From positions 22,520,099 through 22,584,098 of the forward strand of contig NC_083583.1 of the NCBI RefSeq assembly GCF_027579695.1: DNA of 64,000 bases, read 5' to 3'. Below, in pieces: positions 21,950 to 36,900 of the stretch. Every line of letters begins with the position of its first letter. Position 1 is the first letter of the stretch. The stretch is from Neoarius graeffei (lineage: Eukaryota > Chordata > Actinopteri > Siluriformes > Ariidae). The notes under the pieces are model-generated. The model searched no databases and was not told the DNA's origin. It saw only the letters and a list, made by a program, of their open reading frames with translations. The translations under genes were made by a program, and so were the position numbers.

Positions 21950-24900
21950 CTGAGACACAATGAGATTTGACTTTTCCACTCCAACCAAACTGAGGAAAAA
22001 AAAACCCCAAATAAATATCAGAAAAAAACCCCAGCCTACACTGAGCTGCGAATACTTACTACCAGACATCAGGTAGAGGCCATTAGGATCCACTGCTAAG
22101 CTGGTCACAGCGTCCAGATGAGCCACCATGGAGTGAATAAGTTTTCCTAAAGAAGAACAAGAACAGACTAGATTTATACAGCAGCCATCATTTAGTTCAG
22201 TTAATAACAGTCCTTTTCAAATCCAGGGGAATAGATATAAAAACTGTCTGCTTCAAAATGGAGCATAAATGTGTATTTTAGAATGAAAATGGCCTATAAT
22301 GGAATTTTATACAAGAATGAGAATTGTATATAATGAGTATTATTCTATCCACATTCACTGGATATGAGCAATCGCGCGTTCCGATTGGCTACTTTACGAC
22401 TAGGATATCAGCTCATATAACTTACCATGAGTAAAGAATAACAAAATGGAGGCGCGCATCAAGTCAGATACATCACTTTGTTATCAAGTATTTAAAAGAA
22501 ACAGAAATAGCTAAAAGAATATACTCCCCCCCAGTATCTCCTGATCCACACTCCAGTTGGCGGCAGTAATACACTTTTACACTGGTTTGCCAACCGCCAA
22601 AAAACCCCGAACTCTGAACCAACTGAGGACAAAATAAAAACTTTACTCGAACCCCCCCCCCCAAAAAAAGAAAAGGATTTGATGGTAAGAACGTCTCTTT
22701 TTTTTTTTTCCACAAATTATCATTATAGCATTTTTCCAAATTGCTACTATCATTTTGCCGGTTTGTTTACATTCTAAACGGAAATGATTTTCGTCAGACA
22801 TTTTGTACAAACAACGTGCATGTTCTAGAATGATGCTGTTTTAATCAAGCATTATTAATGAAGCATAATGATGTGTTTGAGGTATACATAATGATATGTT
22901 TTAATCAGGGCTTTGAACCAGAATTTTTTTCCTATTGGTTCGTTCCGAACAGAAACGGAATTTTAACGTTTCCGGTTTTGGGTTCCACCATTAAATAGAC
23001 GTTCCCGAACTGGTTAGAACAAAAAAATTTCGTTCCCGGAACGGTTAATTACGTTCCCTGTCAGCTGTTTAACAAATGACTATAAAATTATGTCTCTGTC
23101 TCATCCAGCTTAAGCCAAATGTAGGCTAATTCTATTACAACCTTCATTAAATAAGACAAGAAATAATTCAAAACAATTATTATTTCAAATGTTGGCGATT
23201 TGGATTCTCAGTATGTCTTTCCATCTACACAAACAGAAAAAGTGCCAAAAATGAAAGATAATTCGTTTAGTGTGTTACCAAAGGCTAGTCAGGCCCTATA
23301 AAGGGCTACCGCATGACGTCACCGCGCCGCGAGATTTTGTTAGGCGCCATATTGGAAGACCAAGTACACATCTATGCAAGTACATACATACATAAAACAA
23401 ACTACACCTGAAATGTAGCCAGGGCCGGTTCTGCCCTAATCTGGACCCGGGTGCAACATCGCGCACCCCCCCCCCCCCCCCAAAAAAAAAAAACACCAGT
23501 CTAAATCAGGACAACCATCACATATCTATAACTATAAACATTTTATATCAACTATTTTAACTAAATGGGCTATAATAAATAAGGCTGCAGGCAGCCACGG
23601 CGGGCTGCCTCAGAAAAGTAACCATTCAATGACACAACTGAAAGCCTGCAGCCACGGCGGGCTGCCTTATAAAGTAACCATTTGTCCTACCTTAAAACTC
23701 GTTTTGCATTTTCTGCCTCCTTTTTTGTATTTTCGACCCTCTGTTTATTTTCTTTCCTTTTCTGAAAACCCGATTTGTGTCCAGACATTTTGTTCTGCTA
23801 CCAACGAACTAACTCGTCAGGTCTCGTCTCTCGAGCCCGCGATGATTCCCGTGGGAAGGGCAACAACTGATACATTTTTACAAACAGCCAATAGGGAGGT
23901 TGCATCGTTCAGGCTCTTCTTTGCTCAGACACTCAGTAATTCACTTATTATCACGTGGAGACGTGATAGTAGTCCACCTTCCCGCGCTCTCCATTCAGTC
24001 AGCGAACGTCACACAGGAAGTGAACCCCAGCGGGTCATAGAAACTTGCGCAGGAGAAGAATGGCTTTTTTATTTGTAGGCTACGGAAACTTTGAGGAACG
24101 AAATAAAAACCAGTATTAACCGGTTACCATTATTTTTAATAAGCGTTTCTGTTCCGGAACATAAAAAATAATAAAGTTTCTGGTTTCGTTTCTGTTCCAT
24201 GTGAAATAGAAAAAGTTCCCGGTTTTCGTTTTCGTTCCTTGAACCGGTTCAAAGCCCTGGTTTTAATGATATCATAATATCATTGTTTTAATGATATCAT
24301 AACTCTATGATTCAAAAAAATGTTGAGGAATTTCGTTCCTAAATGACGAAGAACTAACTTCCCATATAACAACGAAAAAAGGACTAAAAGTTTTACTCTT
24401 AGTAGCTTTGGGACTAGAGGTTGAGGAAAATTTGAAAGAGAGAGAGAAGCTTGTTTACTGTAGTTTGGCTCCAGGAGACACTGCTTTCACGAAAAACTCT
24501 TCCTGTCATTTCAGACATCCCCTTTGATTGGTCAAAAGACCTGAAACTTTCCTCGGATACACTAAACTGACATTGATGACCCTCAGAAAGTTGCATCAAG
24601 TTCAACTTGAACTAAAGCTCTGCTCCTATGTCACTAGTGTAACACTAGCGGCGTCAACTGCTCCGCTGCCGAACCACAGCAAACAGAAAATCTGCTGTTT
24701 CTGCTGGTACCGCTACTGGTCAGTGTGATCCCCGCCTTTCAGATACCCAGGACTGGCTAGTGTCACTAAGTGACAGGGGAGAGAAAGTGTGCCATCCCTC
24801 CCACCCAGAGAGCATGGTCCATGTCTCTCTCTTGGAATCCCGACTGTAGATGTCTGTAGTGTCATCAGGATTCAAACTGATGATCTCCAGATGATAAGAG

Positions 24901-27900
24901 GAATGCTTTTCCATTGTGCCACTCGAGAGGAGGGGGGGGAATGTTTTAGGGTGTATTCAGACCAGGATAGTTCGATAGTTCACTTGCTTTGGTCCGAACC
25001 AAATGTTTTGTTTTTTTTTTTTCATTTTGGTGCGGTTCGCTTTCACACTGTACATTTTAGTAAGCGGACCAAAATCTGTCAACAAAGCCGCGCGCCCTGA
25101 GGTCGTTCAGCTATTGGTCAGAGACGACACGCGCACAAAGCGTTAAGTTCAAAAGTAGTCACGGAGGATAGTGCTGATGAGCGCACATCATGTTGTGACA
25201 GTTCTGGCTCTTCACGCAAGTCGCTAGTACCGCCACTTTTTGAAAGAATGTCCCTGATTTTAATGTAGGTCTGACGGAGTTTCTTCACTTTTAGCCGACA
25301 TTGTTCTGGGGAGCGCGTGAACCCCTTCTCCTTCATTTTCTCACTGAATACAGCAAACACGTCGGCATTTTTGTGTGTTCTCTCCAAAAGCTCAGATATG
25401 TGGACATCTGCCCATATATCCACAAGGGTACGCGTTTCTTCCTCGGCCCACGTTTGCCCCCTACTCATTTTTTGTACTCTGTAGTCTAGCCTACCACTGG
25501 TCTGAATGACTGAACGACTGTTGTAAGGTTCCCTTGACAACCGAAACAGTGTTTGCGCTTTGCGGTGGAGTGTCAAGACTCTGTTTCCCATAATGCTCGA
25601 CAAACGACGGAAGCTCCCGAGGTACAAAAAAGCAAAACTGTCAGATTAGGTCCGGTCTGCTTTTACACCTCCAAAAGGTCCGCACCAGGGTTCCTTTGGT
25701 CCGGACCGAGTCTGACCTTGCAGCTCGGTCTCGGTCCGCTTGTTCGGTCCAGACCAGAGTTCGGTGGTTTGTATTCAGACCAACCCAAAAGGTCCGGACC
25801 AAGGGAAATTTGGTTTGTTTGGTCGTTTGGTCCGGACCAAACAACGTAGGTGTGAATACGCCCTTAATGATATCACTAATAAAACTTTTTAGAATGAAGA
25901 TGTGAGGTATTTTTCTATAACAAGAATGCTTAATTAAAAGTATTAATGAGACTTAATGTGTGTGCCAGAATGAGGGCGTTTCTCATTTGTGCACGATGCA
26001 GGTGTGCAAGAACGATGTTTTAATAAATTCTTATTAAAAGGGTCAGGAGTGTGTTGAGAACAAGAATGTGTGAATAAACAAAGAATAAGATATAGGAATG
26101 TTCTAAGTGGCATAACGCACTTGTTCTAGAATTAAGTATTGGAAGATCAACCATATTTGGATGAGGAGAACAACAACAACGATCCTGTAAGATATGTTTC
26201 TTGGCAAAGCATGAAAGTACGATCGTCTAAATCAGACTTATTTAACCCTCTGGGGTCTGAGGGTATTTTCAGGCACTCTAATGATTTGGAATGCTCTGAT
26301 TTTGTTGTCAATTTCAATAAATCTAAGCAGTATTTTCAAAGTCATATGACACTTTTTGTATTCAACACAAGCTCAGCTACAATAATATCCATGTAGTATG
26401 TCTGTCATGATTGTACTTTAAAGAAAATAACAGATAAATGAAGATGTTGTATTAAGCAGTTTTAGAACTGTGTTGGAATGTGTGAAAAAGCATGACCTTA
26501 CCCATTGTGTTGAACCGTTTTGGTCACTAGAGGTGATTCTGTTCAATCTTCGGAATGTATCAAGCACAAAAACTTAAATCTGCTCCATTGATTTGGACAA
26601 TTAACTGGCCATCAAAAATGTACGTCCTATTGTTTTGAGATAAAGGGTTGGCAGTGGGACGGGTATTCAATGAGAAGTGTAAAAAATTTCCATTCATTCA
26701 ATGAGAAGAGTGAAAACCCCTCCCACTGCCATCTCTTAATCCCGTCAGGTCAAGTGATCAAAATGGTTCGTCACAATGGGTAAGGTCATGTTTTTTCACA
26801 CATTCCAACACAGTTCTCAAACTGCTTTTTACAACAGCTTCATTTATCTGGCATTTGACTCTATTCAGTGTCTTTAAATTAACTCTTGTACTATTTTACA
26901 CAGTTCAGAGTCACAACCAACTGTTACTTTGTTACACAATTACTCTGTAATTCTGCTCTCACTTCAACTCCAAATTTTACTCGCTAAACTCGAAATAGAG
27001 CAAAATTAACTATTTTTGAGGAAAATACTTTTAACTCTGGAAAAATTGCTCAGTCATTTTTCCGTCGTATGCACTACAGTACACGCACATCAACTGATAC
27101 GCTTATAAAAAAATAGAAGAAATATTTACACTTACTCGAGTTGATTTTTGGCCGGAATGGGTCCAAAAATAAATAAATAAATAAATAAATAAAGGCACCG
27201 CTCATCATCAGTATTGCAGTTCAAGACTGAGCTGAATCACTGTCCTGAATCATGAATTGATTCGCTGTCCTGAATCATCTGAAGCGCATTAAATCCGCGT
27301 GCCATCTGGCAATAAGTTTTACCTCCAAATAGCCTAAACTATAGCTGACAGATTTTATCCTGCTTACGGTGGACGTTCCCACTGTGAAAGAGAAACCAGT
27401 CGAAACTGAAAGAGTGAAAGTGATTATCATGCCGTTACCATGTGAATAGTCTTTTATGAATATGTAAGTGCGCACTCAGCGCGCCGACTCCGGTGTGACT
27501 GAGTAAGGTGACAAGTTTGTTTCATCTAATTGAGGTAATTTAAAAAATATATTATTTGGCAGTGGGCACATAGGAAAGTATAAAGTATCAAGTTTCCGTC
27601 AATACGTTTATCATGCTTGTATGATAACCCGAAGATATTTATCTAAATACATGACCTACTCATTCTAAACCTGCCGAGCTTTGCCAGCGAAGCTCTCAAC
27701 CCTAGAGGGTTAAACTTTTTCACGAGTCCGTCTTCAGTAAGCGAGGGCGCTGTGTCAGCCCATCTTTCAAGCGAAGGACTGAAAAAACACCTATCAATCA
27801 TTCTGGATTTATATGGATCTTCCATTTTTATTAAGGAAAAAAAAGACGACAACTGCTCTTTTGGTATATTTTTACGTTCTGCTGATTAAATGCAGAGGTC

Positions 27901-30900
27901 CAACACATACCGTGTAAAGGTTTGAAAGTCTTAAACAGTGATTTAAATATTTATTTTATGGCATTTCCTATTTCACCTCTGGTCTAAATTACTGATGGAG
28001 TTACACACACTGTGCTGGAACTACCTGTGTTGTTGTCGAAGAAGCGGATGTGGCGGTCCTCCTGTGCTGTAATGGTGATGGGCAGAGTCGGGTGACTCAG
28101 CACTTTGTTGATCTGACGAGGGGCATCTGAAGAATAACAAATGCGCACAGCTTAAATGTGATACCACATAACAGAAGTCATAAGGAATGATAATAGATGG
28201 ATATCTGTCTTTGCTTAAAAACATTTAAGTCTCTCAATAATGCATGCATGCTGATGTATGTAGCAACAATGACAGTAAAGTAAGGCATGGTATCTAAACT
28301 GCGTTACAGCTTTAAAGCTTGTGCACATACATTTGGGTATCTGGAGTGCCTACCAAGCCACAAACTCTGAAATAAGACAACCCAGTCGGTTTCTTTGGAG
28401 CTGCCTATTTGAGAAAACATGTGCATGAACAAGCCTTTCAGATTTCGCTCAGCTTTCTATGTCAGAAGAGGAACTCATCTCATCTCATTATCTCTAGCCG
28501 CTTTATCCTGTTCTACAGGGTCGCAGGCGAGCTGGAGCCTATCCCAGCTGACTACGGGCGAAAGGCGGGGTACACCCTGGACAAGTCGCCAGGTCATCAC
28601 AGGGCTGACACATAGACACAGACAACCATTCACACTCACATTCACACCTACGGTCAATTTAGAGTCACCAGTTAACCTAACCTGCATGTCTTTGGACTGT
28701 GGGGGAAACCGGAGCACCTGGAGGAAACCCACGCGGACACGGGGAGAACATGCAAACTCCACACAGAAAGGCCATCGCCGGCCACGGGGCTCGAACCCGG
28801 ACCTTCTTGCTGTGAGGCGACAGCGCTAACCACTACACCACCGTGCCGCCCAGAAGAGGAACTGATTAAAATTATAGCAGCCTCTCATCTGAGTATCTCC
28901 ACTCGTAGCTTGAGAACTGCCTTTGCAAATGAATATTCATGAGGCAAATTCTACCTGATTAGTTAGCACAAGAGTGGGTGGGGTGAGCAGTGGCTCATTA
29001 TCATTTAAAGGAACAGGCACTCAAATCGGCTGTTTTGAACAGGGCTGTTTAGACAGGGTGAGAACGGAGCTGTGGTGCTTTATCCTTGTGGTATTTTGAC
29101 CAAAGCATGTCACGGACATTTCAATACGACCTCTGGGAACTGTGTCAACTTGTGGATAAGGGGTATAATGTCACCTTTAATACCAGAAAATTGTAGGTTT
29201 GTGATGCACTGGTACTCATTAATTCAATATTCTATCGTTTCTAATTTTGTTAGCTATTCCACTTATAAGATTCACATGATGAAAGTTTTAAACATGAGAA
29301 GTTCCAAAGCAATTTGCCCTTTTCTTCTAATACAGATGTACTATGTATATTTTAAATTGTACTATTCCACTATTCGGAGGACTTAACGAACATATATTTG
29401 GTTAACTGCTAGGAAAAGGAAACAAAAGTCTTAAGTGGCTTAATCAAATATAATTATTTTCACAGCAATTAAACTGTATTCTTTCGGTGGAGATGCACAT
29501 GTTTACTGTTTGACAGGCATAATAGAGAAATAATGAACAGAAATATTAAACTCCTAGCCAAAGCTTTACTGAATTTCAGCTCAGTACATCAGCCTATAAC
29601 CCAGCTAAAGCACTGTATGCTATGACGATGGTTAAAATCGTAACTTTGTGAACCCAAATAGCTAACCTTTTGTCCTTTGAGCTTCATCTCTAAGCTCCAG
29701 CGTTAAAGTAAAAGCCACCCACTCTCAAGGCTCAGTACAACAAAAAGTGTATTTTAAGCAAGCCAGAACCAAGTGGATTAAAAAAAAAAAAAAAAGAGCT
29801 CATAAGTTTCAGCGCAGGTGTGTGTAGATGTACCTGGCTCCCCTGCATTCTGAGACTCCAGCTCCAGCACCAGCTGCTGCGTCTCCATGTTGAAGATGCC
29901 TGTCCTGCCGTTGCTAAAGGCTGTCACCATGTGAGCTGGCTCACTGCACACCAGATCCACAGAGGAGGGGATGCCTAACTCTATCACACACACACCAGAG
30001 AGAGCACAAACTGACAGTCAGATGCTATGAGGTTCATCGCATTTCTTATGTACTCTTCAACAAACACCGAATCCCAAGTTTCAGGCAACTTCATACACAT
30101 GTTCACTACCTGAGGTATATCATACAGGCACTGGAGAACCTATATAGTGCACCACATGCCCAGGTGAATGCAATTTGAGACTAAGCCACAGAAAAACTGA
30201 CTCCAATAAGTGCCTGTAAATGCTTATACGCATTATCGCATTCGTGTTTAAGAATTAATTAGAAAATATCTGAACTAGAAAATGATCGGCATATAGTAGA
30301 ACATGAAGCGTTTTAATGTGGATTGTTCCTCCATAATAAGTAAAGATTGTGAAAATTCTCATTTGTTTGAACAGTGAAATTTGTTTTGAAAGACCTAATG
30401 GAATGAGGGTACTGAGTGAGTGTTTTAATGAGGTACCACTAAGGAATAACGCATGCATTCTAGAATTACAAGATTTTAATGAGAGATTCATGAAACAATG
30501 TATGGGTTCTAGAGTCAGAACATTTTATTGAGCTATAATTAACAATGTACATGATCTAGAATAAGGATGTTTTCATGACATAAAACTGACGCATAATGCA
30601 TATATATTCTAGAATAAAGATGTTTTCATGAGATATGTGCAAGACATAATGCATACGTTCTACAACCCCGATTCCAAAAAAGTTGGGACAAAGTACAAAT
30701 TGTAAATAAAAACGGAATGCAATGATGTGGAAGTTTCAAAATTCCATATTTTATTCAGAATAGAACATAGATGATATATCAAATATTTAAACTGAGAAAA
30801 TGTATCATTTAAAGAGAAAAATTAGGTGATTTTAAATTTCATGACAACAACACATCCCAAACAAGGCCATGTTTCCCACTGTGAGACATCCCCTTTTCTC

Positions 30901-33900
30901 TTTACAACAGTCTGTAAACGTCTGGGGACTGAGGAGACAAGTTGCTCAAGTTTAGGGATAGGAATGTTAACCCATTCTTGTCTTATGTAGGATTCTAGTT
31001 GCTCAACTGTCTTAGGTCTTTTTTGTCGTATCTTCCGTTTTATGATGCGCCAAATGTTTTCTATGGGTGAAAGATCTGGACTGCAGGCTGGCCAGTTCAG
31101 TACCCGGACCCTTCTTCTACGCAGCCATGATGCTGTAATTGATGCAGTATGTGGTTTGGCATTGTCATGTTGGAAAATGCAAGGTCTTCCCTGAAAGAGA
31201 CGTCATCTGGATGGGAGCATATGTTGCTCTCGAACCTGGATATACCTTTCAGCATTGATGGTGTCTTTCCAGATGTGTAAGCTGCCCATGCCACACGCAC
31301 TAATGCAACCCCATACCATCAGAGATGCAGGCTTCTGAACTGAGCGCTGATAACAACTTGGGTCGTCCTTCTCCTCTTTAGTCCGAATGACACGGCGTCC
31401 CTGATTTCCATAAAGAACTTCAAATTTAGATTCGTCTGACCACAGAACAGTTTTCCACTTTGCCACAGTCCATTTTAAATGAGCCTTGGCCCAGAGAAGA
31501 CGTCTGCGCTTCTGGATCATGTTTAGATACGGCTTCTTCTTTGAACTATAGAGTTTTAGCTGGCAACGGCGGATGGCACGGTGAATTGTGTTCACAGATA
31601 ATGTTCTCTGGAAATATTCCTGAGCCCATTTTGTGATTTCCAATACAGAAGCATGCCTGTATGTGATGCAGTGCCGTCTAAGGGCCCGAAGATCACGAGT
31701 ACCCAGTATGGTTTTCCGGCCTTGACCCTTACGCACAGAGATTCTTCCAGATTCTCTGAATCTTTTGATGATATTATTCACTGTAGATGATATGTTCAAA
31801 CTCTTTGCAATTTTACACTGTCGAACTCCTTTCTGATATTGCTCCACTATTTGTCGGCGCAGAATTAGGGGGATTGGTGATCCTCTTCCCATCTTTACTT
31901 CTGAGAGCCGCTGCCACTCCAAGATGCTCTTTTTATACCCAGTCATGTTAATGACCTATTGCCAATTGGCCTAATGAGTTGCAATTTGGTCCTCCAGCTG
32001 TTCCTTTTTTGTACCTTTAACTTTTCCAGCCTCTTATTGCCCCTGTCCCAACTTTTTTGAGATGTGTTGCTGTCATGAAATTTCAAATGAGCCAATATTT
32101 GGCATGAAATTTCAAAATGTCTCACTTTCGACATTTGATATGTTGTCTATGTTCTATTGTGAATAGAATATCAGTTTTTGAGATTTGTAAATTATTGCAT
32201 TCCGTTTTTATTTAAAATTTGTACTTTGTCCCAACTTTTTTGGAATCAGGGTTGTAGAATAAGGATGTTTTCATGAGGTAGGAGCAAGGCATAATGCATA
32301 TGTTTTAGAATAAGGATGCTTTCATGTGGTATCAGTGAGGATTAATGCACAAGTTCTAGAATAAGGATGTTTTCATAAGATATGAGCAAGGCATAATGCA
32401 TATGTTCTAGAATAAGGATGTTTTCATGAGATATGAGCAAGGCATAATGCATATATTCTAGAATAAGGATGCTTTCATATCAGTGAGGCATAATGCATAT
32501 GTTCTAGAATAAGGATGTTTTCATATCACTGAGGCATAATGCATATATATTCTAGAATAAGGATGTTTTCATGAGATATGAGCAAGGCATAATGCATATG
32601 TTCTAGAATAAGGATGCTTTCATATCACTGAGGCATAATGCATATATATTCTAGAATAAGGATGTTTTCATGAGATATGAGCAAGGCATATGTTCTCGAA
32701 TAAGGATGTTTTCATGACATGAGCAAGGCATAAGGCATATGTTCAAGAATAAGGATGTTTTCATGAGATATCACTGACCCATAATGCATGTCTTCCAGAA
32801 TTTGGATCTCTTAATGGGGTATTAATGAGGTATGAGGCACATGCTCTAGAATGGAGATGCTTTAAGGATGCATCATTAAATGGTCCAGTATGTGTCTGCT
32901 CTAGAATGAAGATGTTTCAGTTAGATAACACTAAATCAATAAGAATGTGTGTATTCTAGATCAAAGATTATTTTAATAATGTATTATTAAAGATGCAAAA
33001 TGAACATGTTCTAGAATGACAATGTTTTATTACAGCAATTATGCAGCATAAGGCATGTGTTCTACAAGGGGAATGTTTTATTGAGGTATCATTGATGGGG
33101 CATAAGTTTCTAGAATGAGGATACATTAAGGGTGTATCATTAATGGGACGTGTGTGTTCCATAATGAGAACGTCTTAATGAGGTATTACTGAGGCATAAT
33201 AATGAGGATTAATGTGCATCTATGAAGTGTTATTAATGTGGAATCCTGTATGAGTGAATGAGGATGAGATTGTGCCGTTACCCGTGTCCTCATTAAAGAT
33301 GGCAAGGGCGGGTGAGGTGTCTGCAGCATTCCAAAGTCGCACCGTTCCATCTGCTGAACAGGACAGCAGCCGCTGGTGGGCCGAGCTGTAGACCAAACCC
33401 CATACTGCATCAGTGTGACCACACAGCGCCCCCCTCAGCACAGACGGCTCTGTCACAGCCAGAGACGGACACAGGTCGTTAGAGAGAAATCAATCGTCTG
33501 ATGTATTTAAAGCTTGAAAAGTGTAAGAATGGAACGTACCATACGAGTCGTAGGGGTCAATATTTGGATTAGGAGTGTTCCAGCTCTGAATGGTTCCGTC
33601 CATTCCTCCACTGAAACACTGCTCTCCGTTACTGCTCATGACCACACACAGAACTGCACCCCTACACAGAACAACACTGTTACACCTCTACAAACTACCA
33701 ACATATACAAAACACTTCTCTACTGCTCTTTCTGCAGCAGATTTATTCACAGAGACCTTTAAAAGAACAATCTGGCCAAAATACAGCGTATATATTTTTC
33801 TCAGGGTGGCACGGTGGTGTAGTGGTTAGCGCTGTCGCCTCACAGCAAGAAGGTCCGGGTTCGAGCCCCGTGGCCGACGAGGGCCTTTCCGTGTGGAGTT

Positions 33901-36900
33901 TGCATGTTCTCCCCGTGTCTGCGTGGGTTTCCTCCAGGTGCTCCGGTTTCCCCCACAGTCCAAAGACATGCAGGTTAGGTTAACTGGTGGCTCTAAATTG
34001 ACCGTAGGTGTGAATGTGCGTATGAATGGTTGTCTGTGTCTATGTGTCAGCCCTGTGATGACCTAGCGACTTGTCCAGGGTGTACCCCGCCTTTCTCCCG
34101 TAGTCAGCTGGGATAGGCTCCAGCTTGCTTGCGACCCTGTAGAACAGGATAAAGTGGCTAGAGATAATGAGATATTTTTCTCAAGTCTGCTCCATGAAAA
34201 AAATGATCATTTGTCAGAGAAAAGGTTTTTAAACAGACTAGAGAGAACAATTCTCACTCATCAGTCTTTGGTTGATGTTCTAAGGAATAACACTAATATT
34301 TAAATTCTTGCTGTAGTAGCTACATTACATCTCCTCTGTCCTGATTCTCCTAGACTTTTCTGCTGCATTTGACACTGCTGATCACCCCATCCTCCCATCA
34401 TCCCTATCAGCTCTTGGGATCTGTGGGACAGTCCTAGACTGGTTCAAGTCCTACCTCTCCAGTTGCTCCTTCCAGGTTACCTGGTCTGGTACTGTATCAG
34501 CACCATGCCCACTTACCATTGGTGTCCCTCAAGGTTCAGTCCTTGGTCCGCTTCTCTTCTCCCTCTACACCTAGTCTTTCGGCCCAATGATCTCTGCTCA
34601 TGGTCTATCCTACCACTGCTATGCTGATGACACCCAGTTGTTTCTCTCTTTTCCTCCTCCTGACACAGAGATCTCTGCATGCCTGTGTGACATTCAGTAC
34701 TGGATGGACAACCATCACCTGAAGCTCAACCCAGGCAAGACAGAAGTGATCTACATTCCCGCTCCATCCTCTCCACCCCTGGACATTGTCATCTCCCTGG
34801 GGGACATCTCTAGGTCACCTTCACCCAGTGTGAAGAACCAGGGGGTCATGTTCAATGACAAACTCTCCTCCTTAGCAGACATGTAGATTCCTCCTCTACA
34901 ACATCCAAAGGATCTCACCACGTCCTCTACTCAGCTCCTGGTCCAGCACTGCTCCTCTCCTGCTTGGATTACTGCAACTCTCTCCTTGCTGGCCTTCAAG
35001 CTTCTGCCATCAGACCCCTGCAGCTCATCTAGAACGCTGGAGTTCGCCTGGTCTACAACCTCCCTCATTCTTCCCATGTTGCCCCTCTGCTTGCCACCAT
35101 GCACTGGCTACCTGTTGCAGCTCGCATCAAATTTAAGACATTGGTGCTAGCTTACCAGTCAGTCAAGGGGTCAGGCCCAGCATACCTCCACAGACTGATC
35201 CAACCCTACATGCCAGCCAGATCCCTATGCTCCGCTACTACTGGTTGCCTGGTCCCTCCTCCTCCTCTCCGCTCCCGCCCAGCCCGGTCAATACTGCTGT
35301 CTGTCCTGGTTCCTCAGTGGTGGAATGACCTTCCCATTGAGGTCAGAACTGCTGACTCCCTGACCACCTTCAAGTGCAGACTGAAGACCCACCTCTTCAG
35401 GCTGCACCTCTCCCCTGCTTCCTTGCCCACTATGTATCTGTCTCGACCAACCCAGGCTGTGTACTGTCTAGCCTAGGGTTAGCCACTGGAGTTTTATTTT
35501 CCTCCATTTAGTTGTACTTTCAGTTCATTTGTATGGTTGAATTGTTTTCCTTGGTGGTTTGCTGAGTATTGGTACTTCAACAGAATATTACACTAAGTAT
35601 TTTCTGTCACTTCTTCAGTTGGCACTAGAACTTTCGTCTAGATGTTCAGCACGTCTTGTACCTGACTTTTGCACTTGTTGTATATCGCTCTGGACAAGAG
35701 CGTCTGCTAAATGCCATGTAATGGAATTTTGTAGCAGATGTTAGTGAATGACTGCTTGTCTACAGTTTGCATGAATTTTTGATTTACTGCACATTTGTAC
35801 TGAAAAGACCAGAATCCTGAGCAAAAAGAACTGCTATTTAAGAAAACTTTAAGCATGTTAGGGTGCCAAGAGCAAACACTGTCCTCCCAAAGTTAAAAGG
35901 AAACCAGGACTATTAACAGCTGGTTAAATAATGAATATTTCTATTCTTCTGCCAAGAGCCACTCATAGTTACTTGTGATTAAAACCAGGCTGATACACAC
36001 ACTGTGTGTACCATGTTTTGAGTGAGGTAGTGCATGTAGCCACGACTTTACCTAATCAACCCCGTGTGTCTGTGTTCACGGCTAAGGTTCTCACACACTC
36101 ACCTGTGAGCTCGGAACGTGTAAATGGGCTCCACATCAAGAGCAGCACACCTGAAGAGAGGATGTAAACGGTAATACATCTGTATCCATCATGCCAATTT
36201 AACTCAACAGAACTACTAAAGGTCACTGCTGTCCTCTGACTCGTACTTTTTGGCAGGAGCTGTTTTCTGCAGGTTCCACATCTTCAGCGTGTGATCCTCC
36301 GAAGCTGTGACCAGCACCGGCTCTTGAGGGTGGAACGCCAGACTGCGGATGGAGTCAAAATGGCTCCTCAGAGTGAACTTGGGATTCCACGTCTTCCTCA
36401 GAGCATCTTTGTTGTTGGTGATCTGAGAGGAAGCAAATGACAGCACTTTAGCAAAAAAAAGACATGAGATGTACATGACGTGTATAATACGAGTTAGAAT
36501 CTCGACAATGCCATAGCCATCCGTGGCCAGGAGCCCAAGAAAGCAAAATGTGCCATGCTCTCAGGGAGTCTGGCATGGCATACACACTCTCCCCTGTCAA
36601 TCACAGCGACACTAGCCAATCGTGGGCCTCTGTGAGCTCATGCATGTAGAAGGGGGCCGAAAGCACTTATGTGGCTCCCGATGTTGCATGAGCAGCAGCT
36701 TGACAAGATGCTGTTGTCATAGACTTTGCACTTCCTGGTTGGTCATTGATAGGGGAGAGCTGTCTGATGTGTGGGAACTAGCAGGGGACGAGAAAACCAA
36801 GGAAAATTAAAACAACCACCAACCCGTGTAACCCCAAAATATACAAAATAGTTTGGAACTTTTCTCGACACTGCCCAAATCCACAAGTGTTATTCCATAG

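Larger units (their letters stand above)
30380..33240. repeat. 45-51 bp minisatellite, split by a Tc1 element
   Basis: The unit reads TTCTAGAATAAGGATG, TTTTCATGAGATATGAGCAA, GGCATAATGCATATG. About eleven close copies stand between 32255 and 32800; flanking copies to 30380 and 33240 are degenerate. The Tc1 copy at 30663-32254 inserted into one unit, so the array resumes on its far side. It fills most of the intron between exons 14 and 15. Confidence 0.9.

Noticed and set aside
26139..26396. Possible 85-residue gene
   Set aside because: It straddles the left boundary of the piggyBac-like element and shows no conserved domain.
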